Positions 34,829-44,648 of a stretch of DNA of 64,000 nt are shown here, one piece after another; position 1 is the first letter of the stretch; every line of letters starts with the position of its first letter. The position numbers and the translations under genes were made by a program. Origin of the DNA: an uncultured Pelagibacteraceae bacterium (GTDB taxonomy: Bacteria > Pseudomonadota > Alphaproteobacteria > Pelagibacterales > Pelagibacteraceae); contig CACJLJ010000002.1 of assembly GCA_902594235.1 (NCBI GenBank), positions 62,001-126,000 of the forward strand, in the 5' to 3' direction. A model generated the notes under the pieces. The model was not told the origin of the DNA, did not search any database, and worked only from the letters and a program-made list of their open reading frames with translations.

Positions 34829-35928
34829 TATATCAGTTCTTGTTTAGTTATTTTTATATCAAAACCCTCTAATCCAATAACCTTTTTTGGTGTCTTTGTG
34901 ATTAAAATCATTTTTTTAATCTTTAAATCTTTAATAATTTGAGCACCAATACCATAATTTCTTATTAATTTATCATTTCCTTTTTTAGAAAGAATCTTGT
35001 TTTTATAATTTTTAAGAGTTTGTGTAACTGATTTGAGGTTTGTGTCTTTTATAAAAACTAAAACACAATTATTAAATCTTTTGAAATAATTGAGCGTTTT
35101 ATTAAATGAATTAGGTAATTTTTGATTTATAAGATAATTATGTACAACATTTGAGGAAATTACTCTAACACGTGGTATGATTCCTTTTTTTATTGAACCT
35201 TTAACAAGTGCGAAATGTTCAGATCCATCAAGTAAATTTTCATAAATCTTAATTTTATATTTTTGTTTTTTTACTTTAATATCTGATGATTTTTTTAGTT
35301 TAATCAATTTTTCTTTTTTCAACCGATATGAAATAAGATCTTCAATTTTACCAATTCTTAATTTGTGTTTTTTTGCAAAATTAAGTAGATCCTGACCTTT
35401 AGCCATTGTTCCATCTTCATTCATAATTTCGCATATGACTGCAGAATTATTTTTTTTAGCTAATTTTGAAATATCAACAGATGCTTCGGTATGACCAGCT
35501 CTAACTAAGACTCCGCCATCTTTAGCAATTATTGGAAAAACATGACCAGGAGAAACAATTTCATTTTTATTAACATTTTTTTTGGAGGCTGTTTTTATTG
35601 TTTTTGCTCTATCTCTAGCAGATATACCTGTTGTAATGCCTTTTTTTGCCTCTATGGAAACAGTAAAAGCGGTTTTGTTCCTTGATTGGTTAACTGGAGA
35701 CATTAATGAAAGATTTAGTTTTTTAGCTTGTAAACTATCTAAAGCCAAACATATCAAGCCCCTTCCATATTTTGCCATGAAATTAATATTTTTAGCATTA
35801 GTATCTGATGTTGAAATAACTAGATCACCTTCATTTTCTCTTTTTTCATCATCAACTAAAATAAACATGCCACCTTTTTTTGCGACATTAATAATTGACT
35901 CAATTGAGGAATAATTACTTTTTATCAT
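34828..35928 (-). CDS. ribB: DHBP synthase fused to a degenerate GTP cyclohydrolase II domain (RibBX-like)
   Basis: Residues 1 to about 203 are an intact dihydroxybutanone phosphate synthase: 'DDEKRENEGDLV' (26-37) and 'GHTEAS' (145-150). Residues about 220-366 align in order with RibA ('PRVRVISS', 'RNYGIGAQI' 323-331, 'GLEGFDI' 352-358). But the zinc cluster with three Cys and the catalytic RQEGRG block are missing; the stretch reads 'NCVLVFIKDTN'. The GTP cyclohydrolase II activity is therefore probably lost, as in described RibBX hybrids. A separate ribA would be needed elsewhere. It overlaps ribE by 14 nt. Confidence 0.88.
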   Translation of the reverse strand: MIKSNYSSIESIINVAKKGGMFILVDDEKRENEGDLVISTSDTNAKNINFMAKYGRGLICLALDSLQAKKLNLSLMSPVNQSRNKTAFTVSIEAKKGITTGISARDRAKTIKTASKKNVNKNEIVSPGHVFPIIAKDGGVLVRAGHTEASVDISKLAKKNNSAVICEIMNEDGTMAKGQDLLNFAKKHKLRIGKIEDLISYRLKKEKLIKLKKSSDIKVKKQKYKIKIYENLLDGSEHFALVKGSIKKGIIPRVRVISSNVVHNYLINQKLPNSFNKTLNYFKRFNNCVLVFIKDTNLKSVTQTLKNYKNKILSKKGNDKLIRNYGIGAQIIKDLKIKKMILITKTPKKVIGLEGFDIKITKQELI

Positions 35929-36508
35929 TTATGTATCTTTTTACATATTTAGAAAGAATGTCTATTTCAATATTGACGTAGCTTCCACTCTTAAGTTTAG
36001 ATAAATTAGTTAATTTAAATGTATGGGGAATTATCCAAATTTGAAAACCTTTTTTTGTAACTTTTGATATAGTTAATGAAATACCATTTATACATATTGA
36101 GGCTTTTTCAATAATATTTTTTTTTTCTTTAGAATTTAGATAAAAATCAAATAAATAAGATTTATCTATTTTCTTAATATTAATAATTTTTCCAACTGTA
36201 TCGACATGCCCTTGGCATATATGTCCTGATATTTTATGCCCATATTTAAGTGGTAATTCTAAATTTATTTGATCATTTCTTTCGAGATATTTAAATTTTG
36301 ATCTTTCAATTGTTTCATTAGAAAGATAAAATTCCATAACTTTACTTTTAATTGAAATTAATGTTAAACAAACACCGTCACAAGCAACAGAAATACCAAT
36401 ATCTCTTTTAGTTAATTTAATTTCAGATCTTATAAAAATATTTATACCCTTGGGTCTTTTTAAAATTTTTTTTACTACTCCTTTATTAAAAATAATTCCG
36501 TTAAACAT
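35915..36508 (-). CDS. ribE: Riboflavin synthase alpha chain
   Basis: Two tandem lumazine-binding barrels in 197 aa: the N-terminus 'MFNGIIFNKGVVKKI' (family form MFTGIIxxxG), 'SVACDGVCLTLISI' in barrel one and 'ASICINGISLTISKV' in barrel two, with 'GHICQGHVDTVGKI' between. It dismutates two lumazines to riboflavin. It lies 1 nt after ribD. Confidence 0.94.
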   Translation of the reverse strand: MFNGIIFNKGVVKKILKRPKGINIFIRSEIKLTKRDIGISVACDGVCLTLISIKSKVMEFYLSNETIERSKFKYLERNDQINLELPLKYGHKISGHICQGHVDTVGKIINIKKIDKSYLFDFYLNSKEKKNIIEKASICINGISLTISKVTKKGFQIWIIPHTFKLTNLSKLKSGSYVNIEIDILSKYVKRYINDKK

Positions 36509-36509
36509 A

Positions 36510-37616
36510 CTATCTTTTATAAATGGTAATATTATCTTTGGCTAGGTCTGAGATAATATTTGATCTAATTTTATACTTATTTCTTAAAATTTTGTTCGAT
36601 GTAAAAATTACATATTTTTGAAGTTTTGGTAAATTTTTTGGACTTTTAAATAAATAAAATTTATCAACCAATCTATTTTTTAGCATATTTTTGGTTAATT
36701 TGTCGCCACCCTCTACTAATAAATTTCTAATTCCTAGTGAGAATAGTTTTTTTTTAATTATCTTTAAATTAAATCTTTTTTTATTATTCAATTTACTTTT
36801 GACTAAAATAATCCCTTTTTTACGTAAAATTCGTATTTTAGAATCGTCAAATGAATTATAAAATATTATTGTATTATTTTTTTTTGCTGATTTATAAATG
36901 TATGAATTAAGATTTATATCCAAATTTTTATCTAAAATAATTCTTTTTGGTGAAAAATTTTCATAACCCTTTAATCGACAATTTAATTTTGGATTATCAT
37001 TATTCAAAGTTTTACTCGAAATCATTATAGCATCATTTTTAAATCTTAAATAATGAGATATTTTATCAGAGATTTGATTGGTAATTCTTTTTACACCCTG
37101 ACTATAAATGAGTTTATTTTTCGATATTGCAATTTTTGCTGTTACAAAAGGTAATTTATTCTTTCTGTTGACAATATAAGAATCGTACAATTCTTTTGTT
37201 TCTTTTTTTAAAATTCCACTTTTAACATTGATATGACTTTTTTTTAAAATCTTATAACTTTTACCTTTAACTTTTTTGTCAATGTCATTTATTGAATATA
37301 TCACCTCTTTAATTCCACTTTTAATAATATTTTTTGTACAAGGTGGTGTTTTTCCATAATGATTGCAAGGTTCAAGTGTTACATAAATTTTTGAACCAAT
37401 TAAATTTTCAAATGAATTGTTAATAGCGTTAGACTCTGCGTGAGGACGACCATTATAGCCTGTCTGACCTATTGAAATAATTTTATCATTTTTAACTATT
37501 ACGCAACCTACTGAAGGATTTTCCCCAGTTAACCCCTTTCTAGCTCTTGCTAAATTTATAGCAAGTTTCATAAAATTCTTATCTTTTGATGAAAATTTAT
37601 CTTTTTTTGTAGACAT
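36510..37616 (-). CDS. ribD: Bifunctional riboflavin deaminase/reductase
   Basis: Two domains in 368 aa. Residues 12 to about 155 are the pyrimidine deaminase with zinc motifs 'RPHAESNAI' and '[13 protein letters not shown]'. Residues about 158-368 are the NADPH reductase, with '[12 protein letters not shown]' and '[14 protein letters not shown]'. These perform steps two and three of riboflavin synthesis. The 5' end overlaps nrdR by 20 nt. Confidence 0.94.
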   Translation of the reverse strand: MSTKKDKFSSKDKNFMKLAINLARARKGLTGENPSVGCVIVKNDKIISIGQTGYNGRPHAESNAINNSFENLIGSKIYVTLEPCNHYGKTPPCTKNIIKSGIKEVIYSINDIDKKVKGKSYKILKKSHINVKSGILKKETKELYDSYIVNRKNKLPFVTAKIAISKNKLIYSQGVKRITNQISDKISHYLRFKNDAIMISSKTLNNDNPKLNCRLKGYENFSPKRIILDKNLDINLNSYIYKSAKKNNTIIFYNSFDDSKIRILRKKGIILVKSKLNNKKRFNLKIIKKKLFSLGIRNLLVEGGDKLTKNMLKNRLVDKFYLFKSPKNLPKLQKYVIFTSNKILRNKYKIRSNIISDLAKDNITIYKR

Positions 37617-38055
37617 CTAGCTTGTCCACAAATTGTACAAAATCTTTTTCTTCTCTGAAATTTCGGTAAACTGAGGCAAATCTTACATAAGCAACTGGAT
37701 CAAGCTCCTTTAAACCTTCCATAACCATAGTTCCAATTGTATTTGTTGAAATTTCATTTTGACCAAGCTCTTCTAAACTGCGTGAAATTCTACTAATGAA
37801 TTTTTCAACTGTCTCAGTATCGATGGGTCTTTTTTTTAAAGCTATGTAGATTGATTTAGAAAGTTTATCTCTATCAAAAGACGATTTTCTTCCATTCTTT
37901 TTTACAACCATTAATTCCCTATACTGAACTCTCTCAAATGTTGTAAACCTTGCTCCGCATACACACAATCTTCTTCTTCGTATAGCAGTACCGTCTTCAG
38001 TTGGACGTGAGTCGACAACTGAAGTCTCACCTTTTTTACATATTGAGCAGATCAT
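37597..38055 (-). CDS. nrdR: Transcriptional repressor NrdR
   Basis: An N-terminal zinc ribbon ('[17 protein letters not shown]', '[16 protein letters not shown]') and an ATP-cone ('[18 protein letters not shown]') over 152 aa. It senses ATP/dATP and represses ribonucleotide reductase genes. The glyA-nrdR-ribD order is conserved in alphaproteobacteria. Its start overlaps the glyA stop by 4 nt. Confidence 0.96.
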   Translation of the reverse strand: MICSICKKGETSVVDSRPTEDGTAIRRRRLCVCGARFTTFERVQYRELMVVKKNGRKSSFDRDKLSKSIYIALKKRPIDTETVEKFISRISRSLEELGQNEISTNTIGTMVMEGLKELDPVAYVRFASVYRNFREEKDFVQFVDKLDVYKKR

Positions 38056-39365
38056 TTATTCAAATTTTTATAAATTGGAAAATTAGAACATAAGTTGATA
38101 ACTTCGTTTCTTACTTCATTTTCCACTTTACTATTATCCTCTGGATTTTCAGATAAACCTTTAATAACTTTTGTGATTAATTCGCCAACTTTTTCAAATT
38201 CTTTTAAACCAAAACCTCTTGTGGTTGCTGCTTGAGAACCTAATCTTATTCCAGAAGTAATCATTGGTTTTTCAGTATCGAAAGGAATTCCATTTTTATT
38301 ACAAGTAATGTTTGATCTACATAAACTTTCAGAAGCTATATTCCCTTTTACGTTAAATGGTCTTAAATCAACAAGCATTAGATGAGTATCAGTTCCACCA
38401 GAATAAATCTTAAATCCATTGTTTTTTAATGTTTCTGCTAAAATTTTTGCATTAGCTAAAACATTTTTTATATAAGTTTGGAATTCTGGTTTTAAAGCTT
38501 CAAAGAAACCTGCTGCTTTAGCTGCAATTATATGCATTAAAGGCCCACCCTGATATCCTGGAAATACTGCAGTATCAAATTTTTTTCCTAGATCTAAATC
38601 ATTAGATAAAATTATTCCTCCTCTAGCGCTTCTAAAAACTTTATGAGTAGTTGATGTTACTACGTGAGCATAATCACAAGGATTTGGATAACCCTTTCCA
38701 GCAACTAGTCCTGAAAAATGAGCCATATCAACCATTAAATATGCACCAACTTTATCACAAATTTCTCTAAATCTTTTAAAATCAATTACTCGAGAATAGG
38801 CACTACCTCCAGCAATAATAAGTTTTGGTTTATGCTCAAGTGCAAGTTTTTCAACATTATCATAATCTATAAGTTCAGACTCTTTATCCACATCATAACT
38901 TATTGCATTAAACCATTTTCCAGACATAGAAATTTTTAACCCGTGAGTTATATGGCCACCTGAATTTAAACTCATGCCCATGAAAGTATCATTGGGTTTT
39001 AATAAGGCCAAAAATACTGCTCCATTTGCTTGAGCACCTGAATGAGGCTGAACATTTGCATATTTACAATTAAAAAGTTTTTTAATTCTTTCGAGTGCTA
39101 ATTTCTCAGCAACATCGACGTGTTCACATCCGTTATAATATCTCTTACCAGGATAACCTTCTGCATATTTATTTGTTAAAACTGAACCTTGTGCTTCTAA
39201 TACAGCTTGTGAAACAATGTTTTCAGATGCAATAAGTTCTATATGATTTTGCTGTCTGATTAATTCATCATTTATTGCTTTAAATAAATCAGGATCAGCT
39301 TTTGACAAACTTTTTTCAAAAAAATCTTGGTACGAGGCATTTATATATTTTATTTCACTTGACAT
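38052..39365 (-). CDS. glyA: Serine hydroxymethyltransferase
   Basis: PLP enzyme interconverting serine and glycine with THF/methylene-THF (437 aa). '[11 protein letters not shown]' near residue 39, '[17 protein letters not shown]' near 65 and the PLP lysine in '[15 protein letters not shown]' near 242 are diagnostic. With the sarcosine oxidase operon in this window it links sarcosine-derived glycine and one-carbon units to serine. It is 7 nt downstream of rpiB. Confidence 0.97.
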   Translation of the reverse strand: MSSEIKYINASYQDFFEKSLSKADPDLFKAINDELIRQQNHIELIASENIVSQAVLEAQGSVLTNKYAEGYPGKRYYNGCEHVDVAEKLALERIKKLFNCKYANVQPHSGAQANGAVFLALLKPNDTFMGMSLNSGGHITHGLKISMSGKWFNAISYDVDKESELIDYDNVEKLALEHKPKLIIAGGSAYSRVIDFKRFREICDKVGAYLMVDMAHFSGLVAGKGYPNPCDYAHVVTSTTHKVFRSARGGIILSNDLDLGKKFDTAVFPGYQGGPLMHIIAAKAAGFFEALKPEFQTYIKNVLANAKILAETLKNNGFKIYSGGTDTHLMLVDLRPFNVKGNIASESLCRSNITCNKNGIPFDTEKPMITSGIRLGSQAATTRGFGLKEFEKVGELITKVIKGLSENPEDNSKVENEVRNEVINLCSNFPIYKNLNK

Positions 39366-39372
39366 TTTTAAC

Positions 39373-39798
39373 CTATATTTTTTTTACTCTTTTTATATGT
39401 CTACCGCCCTCAAATTTTGTATTAATAAAAGCTTCAATACATTTAAAAGCAATATTTTTTTTTGTTAATCTAGACCCTAATGTAATAATATTTGCATTGT
39501 TATGCAATCTAGATAATTTGGCGTTTTTTACGGAATAACATAGTGCAGCTCTTATTTTTTTATGTCTATTCGCAGCCATCGACATTCCTAAGCCGGATCC
39601 ACAAACCAAAATTCCAAAATTATTACTACTTTTGCTTACTTTTTTACATAATTTGTGTGCGTAGTCTGGGTAATTCACTGAAATTTTTGAATTATCTGTA
39701 CCTAAATCAAAAAATATATATTTCTTAACAAAATTTTTTTTAATTTGCTCTTTTAGATTAAAACCAGCATGATCAGATGAAATAAATATTTTTTTCAA
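39373..39798 (-). CDS. rpiB: Ribose-5-phosphate isomerase B
   Basis: A 141-aa RpiB/LacAB protein: '[15 protein letters not shown]' start, '[10 protein letters not shown]', and the active-site '[22 protein letters not shown]' distributed over about residues 64-85 with the catalytic Cys. It interconverts ribose and ribulose 5-phosphate. The rpiB-glyA pair is typical of alphaproteobacteria. Confidence 0.94.
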   Translation of the reverse strand: MKKIFISSDHAGFNLKEQIKKNFVKKYIFFDLGTDNSKISVNYPDYAHKLCKKVSKSSNNFGILVCGSGLGMSMAANRHKKIRAALCYSVKNAKLSRLHNNANIITLGSRLTKKNIAFKCIEAFINTKFEGGRHIKRVKKI

Positions 39799-39799
39799 A

Positions 39800-40390
39800 T
39801 TAGTTAAATTTATGCTCTAACACGCATGCCACCAAGTGTATTCTGTTTTCCTCTCCACCGTTGAAAGCATTGTGATATTTTGTATTATTTGTTATCCAAA
39901 CTGATCCATCAGCTGGTAAGTGTTTTGCAACATTATCTATCACCATTATTGATCCAGGATTTGTAATTATTGGGATATGCAATCTAGGTTCAGGATCCCT
40001 ATGCCAACTTAAAGTTGATCGAGGTTGTTTTAACAAAATTCTTACTCTTCCTAATTTATATCGAGATGAAAGAGTATCAAAAACTTCCTTAAAATAAGTA
40101 TGTTTATACTCATCAATAAATTCTGAATATGCTGCTTCATTAATTTTTTCATCACGAATTACCTCTTTACCTGAGCCATCTGGCTTCGTCCAAAAAACAC
40201 CTCTAGCTTTATGACCTTTAATAGACTCTGGATCACCTGGTATTTGAGTTAATGAAATTGCTCCAAAATTTGAAATTCCATCAGGTCCACTAAAATCCCT
40301 AATCCTTAATATTTCTTTATAGGCCTCTTGAAGCTTATTGATATCAAAACTGACATCTTGCTTTTGAAAATCATTAAAATTTAAATCCAT
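39800..40390 (-). CDS. Aspartyl/asparaginyl beta-hydroxylase-like Fe(II)/2OG oxygenase
   Basis: A 196-aa protein with a cupin-type metal motif: 'LSWHRDPEPRLHIPI' near residue 129 supplies the HxD pair, and 'YHNAFNGGEENRIHLV' near 172 supplies the distal His and the 2-oxoglutarate-binding Arg. This resembles the Asp/Asn beta-hydroxylase family. The substrate is not predictable. It is the first gene of the long minus-strand operon with rpiB (1-nt gap), divergent from hemB by 91 nt. Confidence 0.72.
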   Translation of the reverse strand: MDLNFNDFQKQDVSFDINKLQEAYKEILRIRDFSGPDGISNFGAISLTQIPGDPESIKGHKARGVFWTKPDGSGKEVIRDEKINEAAYSEFIDEYKHTYFKEVFDTLSSRYKLGRVRILLKQPRSTLSWHRDPEPRLHIPIITNPGSIMVIDNVAKHLPADGSVWITNNTKYHNAFNGGEENRIHLVACVLEHKFN

Positions 40391-40440
40391 TTGTAACTAT
40401 TTGTCTCCTGATATTGTTTAATATCTTTTTTAAGATATAT

Positions 40441-40467
40441 TTGTATATAACATTTGTCGCATATAAT
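40441..40467 (+). promoter_or_regulatory. Candidate sigma-70 promoter of hemB
   Basis: A perfect TATAAT lies at 40462-40467. A TTGTAT at 40441-40446 is 15 nt upstream, slightly short of ideal spacing. The start would fall near 40474, leaving only about 8 nt before the ATG at 40482. Confidence 0.4.
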
Positions 40468-40481
40468 AAATAATTTAAAAG

Positions 40482-41471
40482 ATGATTACAGGTAAATTTC
40501 CAAATTTGAGACTTAGACGTAGTCGAAAAAATGATTGGTCAAGACGTTTAGTTGAAGAAAACAACCTTACTTCTAATGATTTTATATTACCAATATTTCT
40601 GATTGATGGAAAAAACAAGAAACAATCAATAAAATCAATGCCAGGAGTTTATCGTTTTTCTTTAGATAAAATTGAATTTGTAATAGATAAAGCAATAAAA
40701 AAAGGCTTACCTACGATTGCATTATTTCCTTATACAGATAATAAAAAGAAAGATTTATTAGGCTCGGAAGCATTAAATGAAGATAATTTAGTTTGTAAAG
40801 CAATTCAATTAATTAAAAAAAAATTTAAGAATGAAATTGGAATAATGTGTGATGTTGCTTTAGATCCCTACACATCACATGGTCATGATGGAATATTAAA
40901 AAATAATTATGTAACTAATGATGAAACAGTAAAAATTTTAATTAAACAATCTTTATTACAAGCTCAAATGGGATGTGATATAATTGCACCCTCGGATATG
41001 ATGGATGGTAGAATTGGTGAAATTAGAAAATCTCTTGATAAAAATGGATATCAAATGGTACAAATTTTATCTTATGCAGTTAAATACGCATCAAGTTTCT
41101 ATGGTCCATTCAGAGATGCTGTTGGATCTAAAGGACTTTTAAAAGGAAATAAAAAAAATTATCAAATGGATTTTAGAAACAGCAATGAAGCCTTGAGAGA
41201 AGTCTCTTTAGATATTAAAGAAGGAGCCGACATGGTAATGGTAAAACCAGGTTTGCCTTATCTAGACATTATAAAATTAATTAAAGATAATTTTAAAATT
41301 CCAGTAGTTGCTTATCAAGTTTCAGGCGAATATTCTTTACTTACAAATGGTGTTGATAAAAATTTAATTGATAATGGAGTAATTTTAGAAAGTTTAATTT
41401 CTTTTAAGAGAGCTGGAGCAAATGCAATTGTTAGCTATTATGCTGATAAATTGGATAAAATTTTAAAATAA
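40482..41471 (+). CDS. hemB: Porphobilinogen synthase (ALA dehydratase)
   Basis: Condenses two 5-aminolevulinates in tetrapyrrole synthesis (329 aa). 'RLRRSRKNDWSRRLVEEN' at the start, 'CDVALDPYTSHGHDG' (metal site without the three-Cys zinc cluster), 'APSDMMDGRIG' with the first lysine region and 'MVMVKPGLPYLDII' with the Schiff-base Lys. It is a single gene between two minus-strand operons, with a perfect TATAAT box close upstream. Confidence 0.96.
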   Translation: MITGKFPNLRLRRSRKNDWSRRLVEENNLTSNDFILPIFLIDGKNKKQSIKSMPGVYRFSLDKIEFVIDKAIKKGLPTIALFPYTDNKKKDLLGSEALNEDNLVCKAIQLIKKKFKNEIGIMCDVALDPYTSHGHDGILKNNYVTNDETVKILIKQSLLQAQMGCDIIAPSDMMDGRIGEIRKSLDKNGYQMVQILSYAVKYASSFYGPFRDAVGSKGLLKGNKKNYQMDFRNSNEALREVSLDIKEGADMVMVKPGLPYLDIIKLIKDNFKIPVVAYQVSGEYSLLTNGVDKNLIDNGVILESLISFKRAGANAIVSYYADKLDKILK

Positions 41472-42152
41472 TCATCTTAAAGTATTAATAAAATTCTTTC
41501 TACTTAATGGTTGACTCAAATTATTTGGCTTTAATATTGTTTTTTCCAGGTAATCACTTAAAATTTTTAAAGCATCTAACAAAACTTTTAAATCTTCACT
41601 ATTATCATTTCTATCAATTAAAAAATTAGGAATTATTCTTTTTTCAGTTAAAGATTTAGAAATATATCTAATTTTATCATTATCAATTTCTTTATGCACA
41701 ATATCTTTAAATTTTAGATCATAACCAAGATTTTTATATAACTCTAATTCCCAGAAAATATAATTTTTGATCCAATTTTTAGTATTTAGAATATTATAAA
41801 ATTCCTCTAGCATAAAAAAAATCTTTTCATTTTTTTGGAACTCGGCTGTAAGTATCTTTAACAAATTCATAACAGCTGTTATGCATGAAAGTTTTTGATA
41901 ATCTTCAAAAAAATTTGGCGATAAAGCCTTAGAAATTTCAACTTTTAAATAACCTATTCTATTATCAGACTTTGAATTAAAATTTATATGTAATTTATTT
42001 CCAATCTGAAGATAATTTTTAATTTTTTTCGAAGTTCCTCCAAATATTATGCCAGATACTTTGCCATGATTTTTTGTAAATAATTCAGATATAATTGAAT
42101 TTTCATTATATCTACTTTTTGAAATTAAATATCCTGTATCATCCCAGAGCAT
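41472..42152 (-). CDS. recO: DNA repair protein RecO
   Basis: An N-terminal OB fold ('DDTGYLISKSRYNENSIIS', 'HGKVSGIIFGG') and a helical body with 'WELELYKNLGYDL' near residue 135. The zinc Cys cluster of many RecO proteins is absent. It loads RecA together with RecF/RecR. At 226 aa it is within family range. It is last in the lepB-rnc operon, 1 nt after rnc; the usual era between them is not there. Confidence 0.88.
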   Translation of the reverse strand: MLWDDTGYLISKSRYNENSIISELFTKNHGKVSGIIFGGTSKKIKNYLQIGNKLHINFNSKSDNRIGYLKVEISKALSPNFFEDYQKLSCITAVMNLLKILTAEFQKNEKIFFMLEEFYNILNTKNWIKNYIFWELELYKNLGYDLKFKDIVHKEIDNDKIRYISKSLTEKRIIPNFLIDRNDNSEDLKVLLDALKILSDYLEKTILKPNNLSQPLSRKNFINTLR

Positions 42153-42153
42153 T

Positions 42154-42816
42154 TTATTTAATATCTTTTAAACATAGAATTGCTGCATTTTGTTCAGCAT
42201 CTTTTTTAGATTTACCTTCGGAAATAAAAAATTTTGTATCTATTAATTTTACCCCAACTTTAAAAACGGGTTTGTGTCTTGGACCAGTATTTGAAAAAAG
42301 TTTGTATATTGGTAGTTTCTTAAATCTTTTTAAAGAAAATTCTTGTAATTTAGTTTTAGCATCAACCTGTGTTACTTTGCTTTTTTTAATTTCGTCTGAC
42401 CATAAATTCAAAATTATCTTCTCAGTTAATTGAAATCCTTTATCTAGATAAAGTGCACCTATCAAGGCTTCACAACTATCTGCTACAACCTTATCTTCAA
42501 TATCTTTTTTTTTATTTCCTGGATTGTAAGTTAAAATATATTTTTGAAGTCCAATTTTTTTTGCAATTTCTAAACAAGTTTTTTTATTCACTAAAGATGC
42601 AAATTTTTTATCTAAAATACCTTCTTTTTCATAAGGATAAATTTCCAATAGTTTCTTTGCCATTATTAAACCTAAAACTCGATCTCCCAAAAATTCTATT
42701 TTTTCATTATTGTTCTCTTTGTCAAAACTTTTATGTGTGAGTGCTTTAATTAATAATTGTTTATTTTTAAAAAAAGTTTTAATTTTTTTTTCTAAATTTT
42801 GATAATCAATTTTCAT
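42154..42816 (-). CDS. rnc: Ribonuclease III
   Basis: Catalytic domain with the signature 'NEKIEFLGDRVLGLIMA' near residue 38 and a second acidic site 'DSCEALIGALYLDKG' near 112; then a double-stranded-RNA-binding domain from about residue 150 ('DAKTKLQEFSLKRFKKLP', 'GKSKKDAEQNAA'). It processes rRNA and other structured RNA. Length 220 aa. It shares one base with the lepB stop. Confidence 0.95.
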   Translation of the reverse strand: MKIDYQNLEKKIKTFFKNKQLLIKALTHKSFDKENNNEKIEFLGDRVLGLIMAKKLLEIYPYEKEGILDKKFASLVNKKTCLEIAKKIGLQKYILTYNPGNKKKDIEDKVVADSCEALIGALYLDKGFQLTEKIILNLWSDEIKKSKVTQVDAKTKLQEFSLKRFKKLPIYKLFSNTGPRHKPVFKVGVKLIDTKFFISEGKSKKDAEQNAAILCLKDIK

Positions 42817-43550
42817 TAATCAATTCTTTTAAAAAATCTATCTAATCTTATTGATTTATTCCATTTCCAGAATGAAAATATACTACCTTTTGTACGATCA
42901 GATGAAAAAAAAATGAACTGAGCCTTCCCAACAAGATTATTTCTATGGACATATCCGACACTAGATAAAAATCTACTATCTTTTGAACAATCTCTATTAT
43001 CTCCTAAAAAAAAATAATGATTTTCTGGGACTATAAAAGAGTCTGAATTTTTATATGGAAAATTTTTCATATAAACTGAAAAATATTTCTTATTATTTGG
43101 TAGAAGTTCTTCAAACTTAAAAACATCCAAATTTCTATTTCCACAAAAAATGATTTCATTATTGGAGACTTTTGATTTTAGAACTTCAATATTATTTATA
43201 TATAAATTAGAGTCTATAAATTGAATTCTATCACCTGGTAATCCTATAAGTCTTTTAATATAATCTGTTCTATTATCAGCTGGTGTTTTAAAAACTACAA
43301 CATCACCTCTTTTTGGATTATTAAATAAAATTCTATCTTTAAATATAGGTGGGCTAAAAGGGAAAGAATGTTTGCTGTAACCGTATGAATATTTTGTGAC
43401 AAAAAGTCTATCTCCTACTAACAAATTTGGTTCCATTGAGGATGATGGAATATAAAAAGGTTGAATAAATAATGATCGAATTATTACAGCAATTATTAAA
43501 GCGTAAATTAAAGTCTTTAAATTCTCTACTATAATTTTTTTATTTAGCAT
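42816..43550 (-). CDS. lepB: Signal peptidase I
   Basis: An N-terminal membrane anchor (about residues 12-28) and the catalytic dyad Ser38 in 'PSSSMEPNL' and Lys99 in 'YIKRLIGLPGD', with 'FLGDNRDCSKDSR' as box E. It cleaves signal peptides on the periplasmic side of the inner membrane. Length 244 aa. It overlaps acpS by 11 nt. Confidence 0.96.
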   Translation of the reverse strand: MLNKKIIVENLKTLIYALIIAVIIRSLFIQPFYIPSSSMEPNLLVGDRLFVTKYSYGYSKHSFPFSPPIFKDRILFNNPKRGDVVVFKTPADNRTDYIKRLIGLPGDRIQFIDSNLYINNIEVLKSKVSNNEIIFCGNRNLDVFKFEELLPNNKKYFSVYMKNFPYKNSDSFIVPENHYFFLGDNRDCSKDSRFLSSVGYVHRNNLVGKAQFIFFSSDRTKGSIFSFWKWNKSIRLDRFFKRID

Positions 43551-43932
43551 TTTTTTGCAATATTGTAAAAGCTACTGAATAATCTTTTTCATCTGTAATT
43601 GAAAGAAACAAATTGTAATTTTTGATTTTATACCTTGTATAAATAATATTCTTAATCCTTTTTGAATTCATGTAAAATGGTTTACCTAATCTATCATTTA
43701 AAATCTCAATATCTTTATAGTTTAAATGAAATCTAAAACCTGTGCCAAGTGTTTTTGAAAATGATTCTTTTGCAGCAAATCTATTAGCAAAATAATCAGT
43801 TTTTTTTCTAATCTTTTTGGAAAATTTTATTTCATTTTCACTATAAATCCTTTTTAAAAATTTTTTATCTTTAATTAAGTTTTTAATTCTTCTTTTCTCA
43901 ACTATATCGACACCAATTCCAAAAATTTTCAT
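43540..43932 (-). CDS. acpS: Holo-ACP synthase
   Basis: A 130-aa phosphopantetheinyl transferase of AcpS type: Asp9 region 'IGVDIVEKRRI' and the 'FANRFAAKESFSKTLGTG' block hold the Mg ligands. It transfers phosphopantetheine to acyl carrier protein. It sits in the pdxJ-acpS-lepB-rnc run, sharing a base with pdxJ. Confidence 0.95.
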   Translation of the reverse strand: MKIFGIGVDIVEKRRIKNLIKDKKFLKRIYSENEIKFSKKIRKKTDYFANRFAAKESFSKTLGTGFRFHLNYKDIEILNDRLGKPFYMNSKRIKNIIYTRYKIKNYNLFLSITDEKDYSVAFTILQKNAK

Positions 43933-44648
43933 TACCTAATAATCTTTCTAAAATTTCTTATAACTTTGGAAAAACCATGAAAAATAGACTCGCCAATTAT
44001 AAAATGACCTATATTAAATTCCGTAATTTCATTAATTTTTGCTAATAATTTAGTTGATTTATAATCCAAACCATGACCAGCATGGACCTCTATGCCCAAT
44101 TTGCAAGCTAATTTTGAACATTCTTTAATTTTTTTTAACTCTTTTTTAAAATTTTTTTTTGATTTAACTAAATTTGAAAAATGGCCTGTGTGTATTTCTA
44201 TACAATCTGCTTTAATAGTTTTAGCAATCTTAATGTCACTTATTGATGGATTAATAAATAAACTTGTTCTTATCTTTTTTTTTTGAAATAAATTTATAAT
44301 TTCTTTTAATTTTGATTTATTTTTTTTTAGATTTAAGCCACCTTCAGTTGTAATTTCTTTTCTATTTTCTGGTACAATACAAACATAGTTTGGTTTAATA
44401 ATTAATGCCTTTTTTATCATTTTAGTATTAGTTGATATTTCTAAATTGACTAATAAATTTTTTAAAGAACATATTTTCATTGCATCTAAATCTTTAATAT
44501 GTCTTCTATCCTCCCTTAAATGAATTGTTATTGAATCTGCTCCTAATCTATTAACAAATTTTGCTGCAAATATTGGGTTTGGATGATGCTCACCTCTAGC
44601 ATTTCTTAACGTAGCTACATGATCTATATTAACACCTAAACGTTTCAC
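43932..44648 (-). CDS. pdxJ: Pyridoxine 5'-phosphate synthase
   Basis: TIM barrel making PNP from DXP and 3-amino-1-hydroxyacetone phosphate (238 aa). 'LGVNIDHVATLRNARG' start, 'ADSITIHLREDRRHI' near 35, 'EIHTGHF' near 152 and 'VHAGHGLDY' near 193 are diagnostic. Vitamin B6 is needed by glyA and metY products here. It overlaps pyrE by 4 nt. Confidence 0.96.
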   Translation of the reverse strand: MKRLGVNIDHVATLRNARGEHHPNPIFAAKFVNRLGADSITIHLREDRRHIKDLDAMKICSLKNLLVNLEISTNTKMIKKALIIKPNYVCIVPENRKEITTEGGLNLKKNKSKLKEIINLFQKKKIRTSLFINPSISDIKIAKTIKADCIEIHTGHFSNLVKSKKNFKKELKKIKECSKLACKLGIEVHAGHGLDYKSTKLLAKINEITEFNIGHFIIGESIFHGFSKVIRNFRKIIR

